Part shown: positions 61,567-64,000 of the stretch, piece after piece
How the letters are laid out: each line of letters begins with the position of its first letter
How positions within the stretch are numbered: position 1 is the stretch's first letter
Source of the DNA: Betaproteobacteria bacterium
Lineage (GTDB): Bacteria > Pseudomonadota > Gammaproteobacteria > Burkholderiales > SG8-41
DNA: 64,000 bases
Assembly: GCA_028291945.1 (NCBI GenBank)
Contig: JAQGNH010000229.1
Coordinates: 1-64,000, forward strand
Reading direction: 5' to 3'
The notes under the pieces: model-generated
Told to the model about the DNA's origin: nothing
The model's input: only the letters and a program-made list of their open reading frames with translations
The model's database searches: none
Made by a program: the position numbers and the translations under genes

Positions 61567-62052
61567 ATGAATCTAATAGCAAAGCTTTTGGCCGAACCCA
61601 ACGTCATCATCGACCTCGATGTGTCGAGCAAGAAACGGGTATTCGAGCAGGTGGGACTGCTTTTCGAAAACAATAACAGCATCGGCCGCAGCGACGTTTT
61701 CGATAGCCTGTTCGCGCGCGAGAAGCTCGGATCGACCGGGCTCGGGCAAGGGATCGCCATACCGCATGGCCGGATCAAGGGGCTCAAAGAAGCCGTCGGC
61801 GCCGTGGTGCGAACGAGAACGCCGATTCCCTTCGACGCGCCGGACGCACAGAACGTGAGCATCATCTTCGTCCTGCTCGTGCCGGACCGCGCGACTGATA
61901 TGCATCTGCAGATCCTGTCGGAGCTCGCGCAGATGTTCAGCGAAAAACCGTTTCGGGTACAACTGCTGGCGGCACCCACCGCCGCCGAACTGCACCGCCT
62001 CATCACACAATGGCTACCCCATGCCACAACTCAGCATAGCTCGGTTATTTGA
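61567..62052 (+). CDS. ptsN: PTS IIA-like nitrogen regulatory protein
   Basis: LGSTGLGQGIAIPHGRIKGLKEAVGAVVR. Confidence 0.95.
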   Translation: MNLIAKLLAEPNVIIDLDVSSKKRVFEQVGLLFENNNSIGRSDVFDSLFAREKLGSTGLGQGIAIPHGRIKGLKEAVGAVVRTRTPIPFDAPDAQNVSIIFVLLVPDRATDMHLQILSELAQMFSEKPFRVQLLAAPTAAELHRLITQWLPHATTQHSSVI

Positions 62053-62959
62053 GGATAACCGCGAGAAGCTGAAGCTCACGTGGAGAGCAGGACGCGGGGG
62101 CGCCAAGGATCTGAACAGTGAAGTCATCAAGGGCTCATCGAAAGGCCTGATTGGCCATCTGAACTTCATTCACCCCAACTGGATACAGGTGCTCGGATCG
62201 ACCGAAGTCCAGTACTTGAAGGGGCTTGCCCCAACCCAGTGTCGCAGCACGCTGAGCGAGATCGCGGGGCGGGATCTCGCATGCTTCGTAGTCGCCGGAA
62301 TCGACGAGATCCCGCCGGCGCTCGCCGAAGTCGCCGAAGCGACATCCACGCCTCTTTTTTCAACGCCCGTACCGAGCGTCGAGCTCATGTGGATGCTGCG
62401 TCCTTATCTCGCGCGCGCGCTCGCCGAATCGATCACCGCTCACGGCGTGTTTCTCGATGTTCTCGGAATGGGCGTCCTGATCACGGGCGCGTCGGGGGTG
62501 GGCAAAAGTGAGCTCGCCCTGGAGCTCATCAGCCGTGGCAGTGGCCTGATCGCTGACGACGTGATCGAGTTCTATCGCATCGGCCCTGAAACGATCGAGG
62601 GGCGGTGCCCCGAGTTGCTGCGGGATTTTCTCGAAGTGCGCGGACTCGGCGTACTCAACATCCGCACCGTGTTCGGCGAAGCGGCCTTGAGACCGCGAAA
62701 GAACCTGAAGCTGATCGTTCACCTGGAACAGCCGCGACCGGATCATGCGCCCGTCGAACGTCTGCCGCTGCGCCCCGGTGCAGAAGACGTCATGGGCGTG
62801 AGCGTTTGCAAGGTGACCATACCCGTCGCAGCCGGCCGCAATCTCGCAGTTTTGACGGAAGCTGCCGTGCGCAACCACGTTCTGCAGCTGCGCGGTATCG
62901 ACAGCACGTCGGAGTTCGTCAACCGGCAGGCTGAGCAACTTCAGGGGCGTGAGCCGTGA
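62021..62959 (+). CDS. hprK: HPr kinase/phosphorylase
   Basis: [32 protein letters not shown]. Confidence 0.96.
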   Translation: MPQLSIARLFEDNREKLKLTWRAGRGGAKDLNSEVIKGSSKGLIGHLNFIHPNWIQVLGSTEVQYLKGLAPTQCRSTLSEIAGRDLACFVVAGIDEIPPALAEVAEATSTPLFSTPVPSVELMWMLRPYLARALAESITAHGVFLDVLGMGVLITGASGVGKSELALELISRGSGLIADDVIEFYRIGPETIEGRCPELLRDFLEVRGLGVLNIRTVFGEAALRPRKNLKLIVHLEQPRPDHAPVERLPLRPGAEDVMGVSVCKVTIPVAAGRNLAVLTEAAVRNHVLQLRGIDSTSEFVNRQAEQLQGREP

Positions 62960-63004
62960 TCCGCGACTCGATAAACAGGCTGACAATTGCCAGCGACGTA
63001 AAAC

Positions 63005-63028
63005 CAATCACGAATCACGAGTCACGCA
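63005..63028. repeat. short heptamer repeat (consensus TCACGAA/G) in hprK-rapZ spacer
   Basis: caa tcacgaa tcacgag tcacgca read directly. Confidence 0.6.
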
Positions 63029-63038
63029 GTGCGAGCCT

Positions 63039-63881
63039 ATGCAACTCGTTCTAATCACGGGACTCTCCGGCTCAGGCAAAAGCGTGGCGCTCAACGCGCT
63101 GGAAGATGCCGGCTATTACTGCGTCGATAACCTCCCCGTAAAGCTCCTGCCGGAGCTCGTGGCGTTCCTGGCACATGCCGGATACTCGCGCGTGGCTTTG
63201 AGCATGGATGTTCGAAGCGGTGCAGCGCTCGACGCGCTGCCACAGCATCTTGCTTCGCTGCGAGGGGGCGGGACCGACATCAAAATCCTCTTCCTCGACG
63301 CGAAGGACGACACCCTGATACAGCGGTTTTCCGAGACGCGACGCCGGCATCCGCTCGGCGATGGGCGACGCACGCTACCCGAATCCATCGCGCGAGAGCG
63401 CGAGCTGCTCGAAGAGATCGCGAGTCTGTCGCACCATATCGACACGAGTGAGCTCAGTCCCAACGTACTGCGCGGGTGGGTTCGAGATTTCGTACAGGTG
63501 CCGGCAGCGGGCCTCACGCTGCTTTTTCAGTCGTTTGCCTACAAGCACGGAATACCGCTCGACACCGACATGGTGTTCGACGTGCGCTGCCTGCCGAACC
63601 CCCATTACGACCCGAAACTACGGCCATTCACGGGTCGCGATGCACCGGTCATCGAGTTCTGCGAATCGGATGCCGGTGTACAGAAAATGCTCGAAGACAT
63701 ACGCCGCTTCGTCGGCGAGTGGCTGCCGTGCTTCGATCGGGACAGCCGCAGCTATCTGACAGTCGCACTGGGTTGCACCGGCGGGCGTCACCGTTCAGTC
63801 TATCTGTCGGAAGCCCTGGCAAGTTACTTCCGGGAACGCCATGCGCGCGTGCTCGTCAGGCACCGCGAGCTGAGCATCTGA
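63039..63881 (+). CDS. rapZ: RNase adapter protein RapZ (YvcJ family)
   Basis: [33 protein letters not shown]...[11 protein letters not shown]-type motif ([17 protein letters not shown]). Confidence 0.95.
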   Translation: MQLVLITGLSGSGKSVALNALEDAGYYCVDNLPVKLLPELVAFLAHAGYSRVALSMDVRSGAALDALPQHLASLRGGGTDIKILFLDAKDDTLIQRFSETRRRHPLGDGRRTLPESIARERELLEEIASLSHHIDTSELSPNVLRGWVRDFVQVPAAGLTLLFQSFAYKHGIPLDTDMVFDVRCLPNPHYDPKLRPFTGRDAPVIEFCESDAGVQKMLEDIRRFVGEWLPCFDRDSRSYLTVALGCTGGRHRSVYLSEALASYFRERHARVLVRHRELSI

Positions 63882-63928
63882 CGTGATGACGGAGTATTGA
63901 TGAAAAGCGCGAGCAAACCGAGTTCAAC

Positions 63929-64000
63929 ATGACCGAAGAGCATTTCATTTTTCCGCTTGGCACGGTGCTTTACCCCGGCGGCATGTTGCCGCTGAAGATC
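63929..64000 (+). CDS. LON peptidase substrate-binding domain protein (N-terminal fragment)
   Basis: MTEEHFIFPLGTVLYPGGMLPLKI, runs off window end. Confidence 0.75.
   Translation, partial: MTEEHFIFPLGTVLYPGGMLPLKI

Overview
This 64 kb window looks like a betaproteobacterial-type chromosome, judged by gene order and protein motifs. Most of it is housekeeping: a D-2-hydroxyacid dehydrogenase (cut by the window start), three MFS transporters, a thioesterase, a Gld-like ABC cluster, tRNA-Thr(TGT), two tandem DUF1328 genes, sspB-sspA, petCBA, a Nif3-like protein, a DegS/HtrA-like protease, tatCBA, the his genes E-I-F-A-H-B-C-D-G, an extra MlaF-like ATPase, murA, ibaG/bolA, a YadG/H-like ABC pair and mlaB-C-D-E-F. 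At the right end is kdsD-kdsC-lptC-lptA-lptB-rpoN-hpf-ptsN-hprK-rapZ and the start of a LON-domain protein. The accessory region of most interest is about 35.4-55.96 kb. It holds an MSHA-like type IV filament assembly system (ExeA/MshM-like ATPase with SPOR-like C-terminus, MshL-like secretin, TPR protein, GspE/MshE, GspF/MshG, PilMN/O/P-like proteins, several divergent pseudopilins and a canonical prepilin). Interleaved with it are a sigma-54 response regulator, an opposite-strand histidine kinase, and an ABC exporter whose ATPase and permease genes lie at opposite ends. I find a good sigma-54 -24/-12 match just upstream of the prepilin gene and a second one upstream of the DUF1328 pair. One pseudopilin-like gene appears split by a -1 frameshift. 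The tandem pseudopilin pair includes a member with a degenerate prepilin motif. The orphan MlaF paralogue has a Tyr where the H-loop His is expected. All calls are from reading the sequence and ORF translations; no database searches were run.
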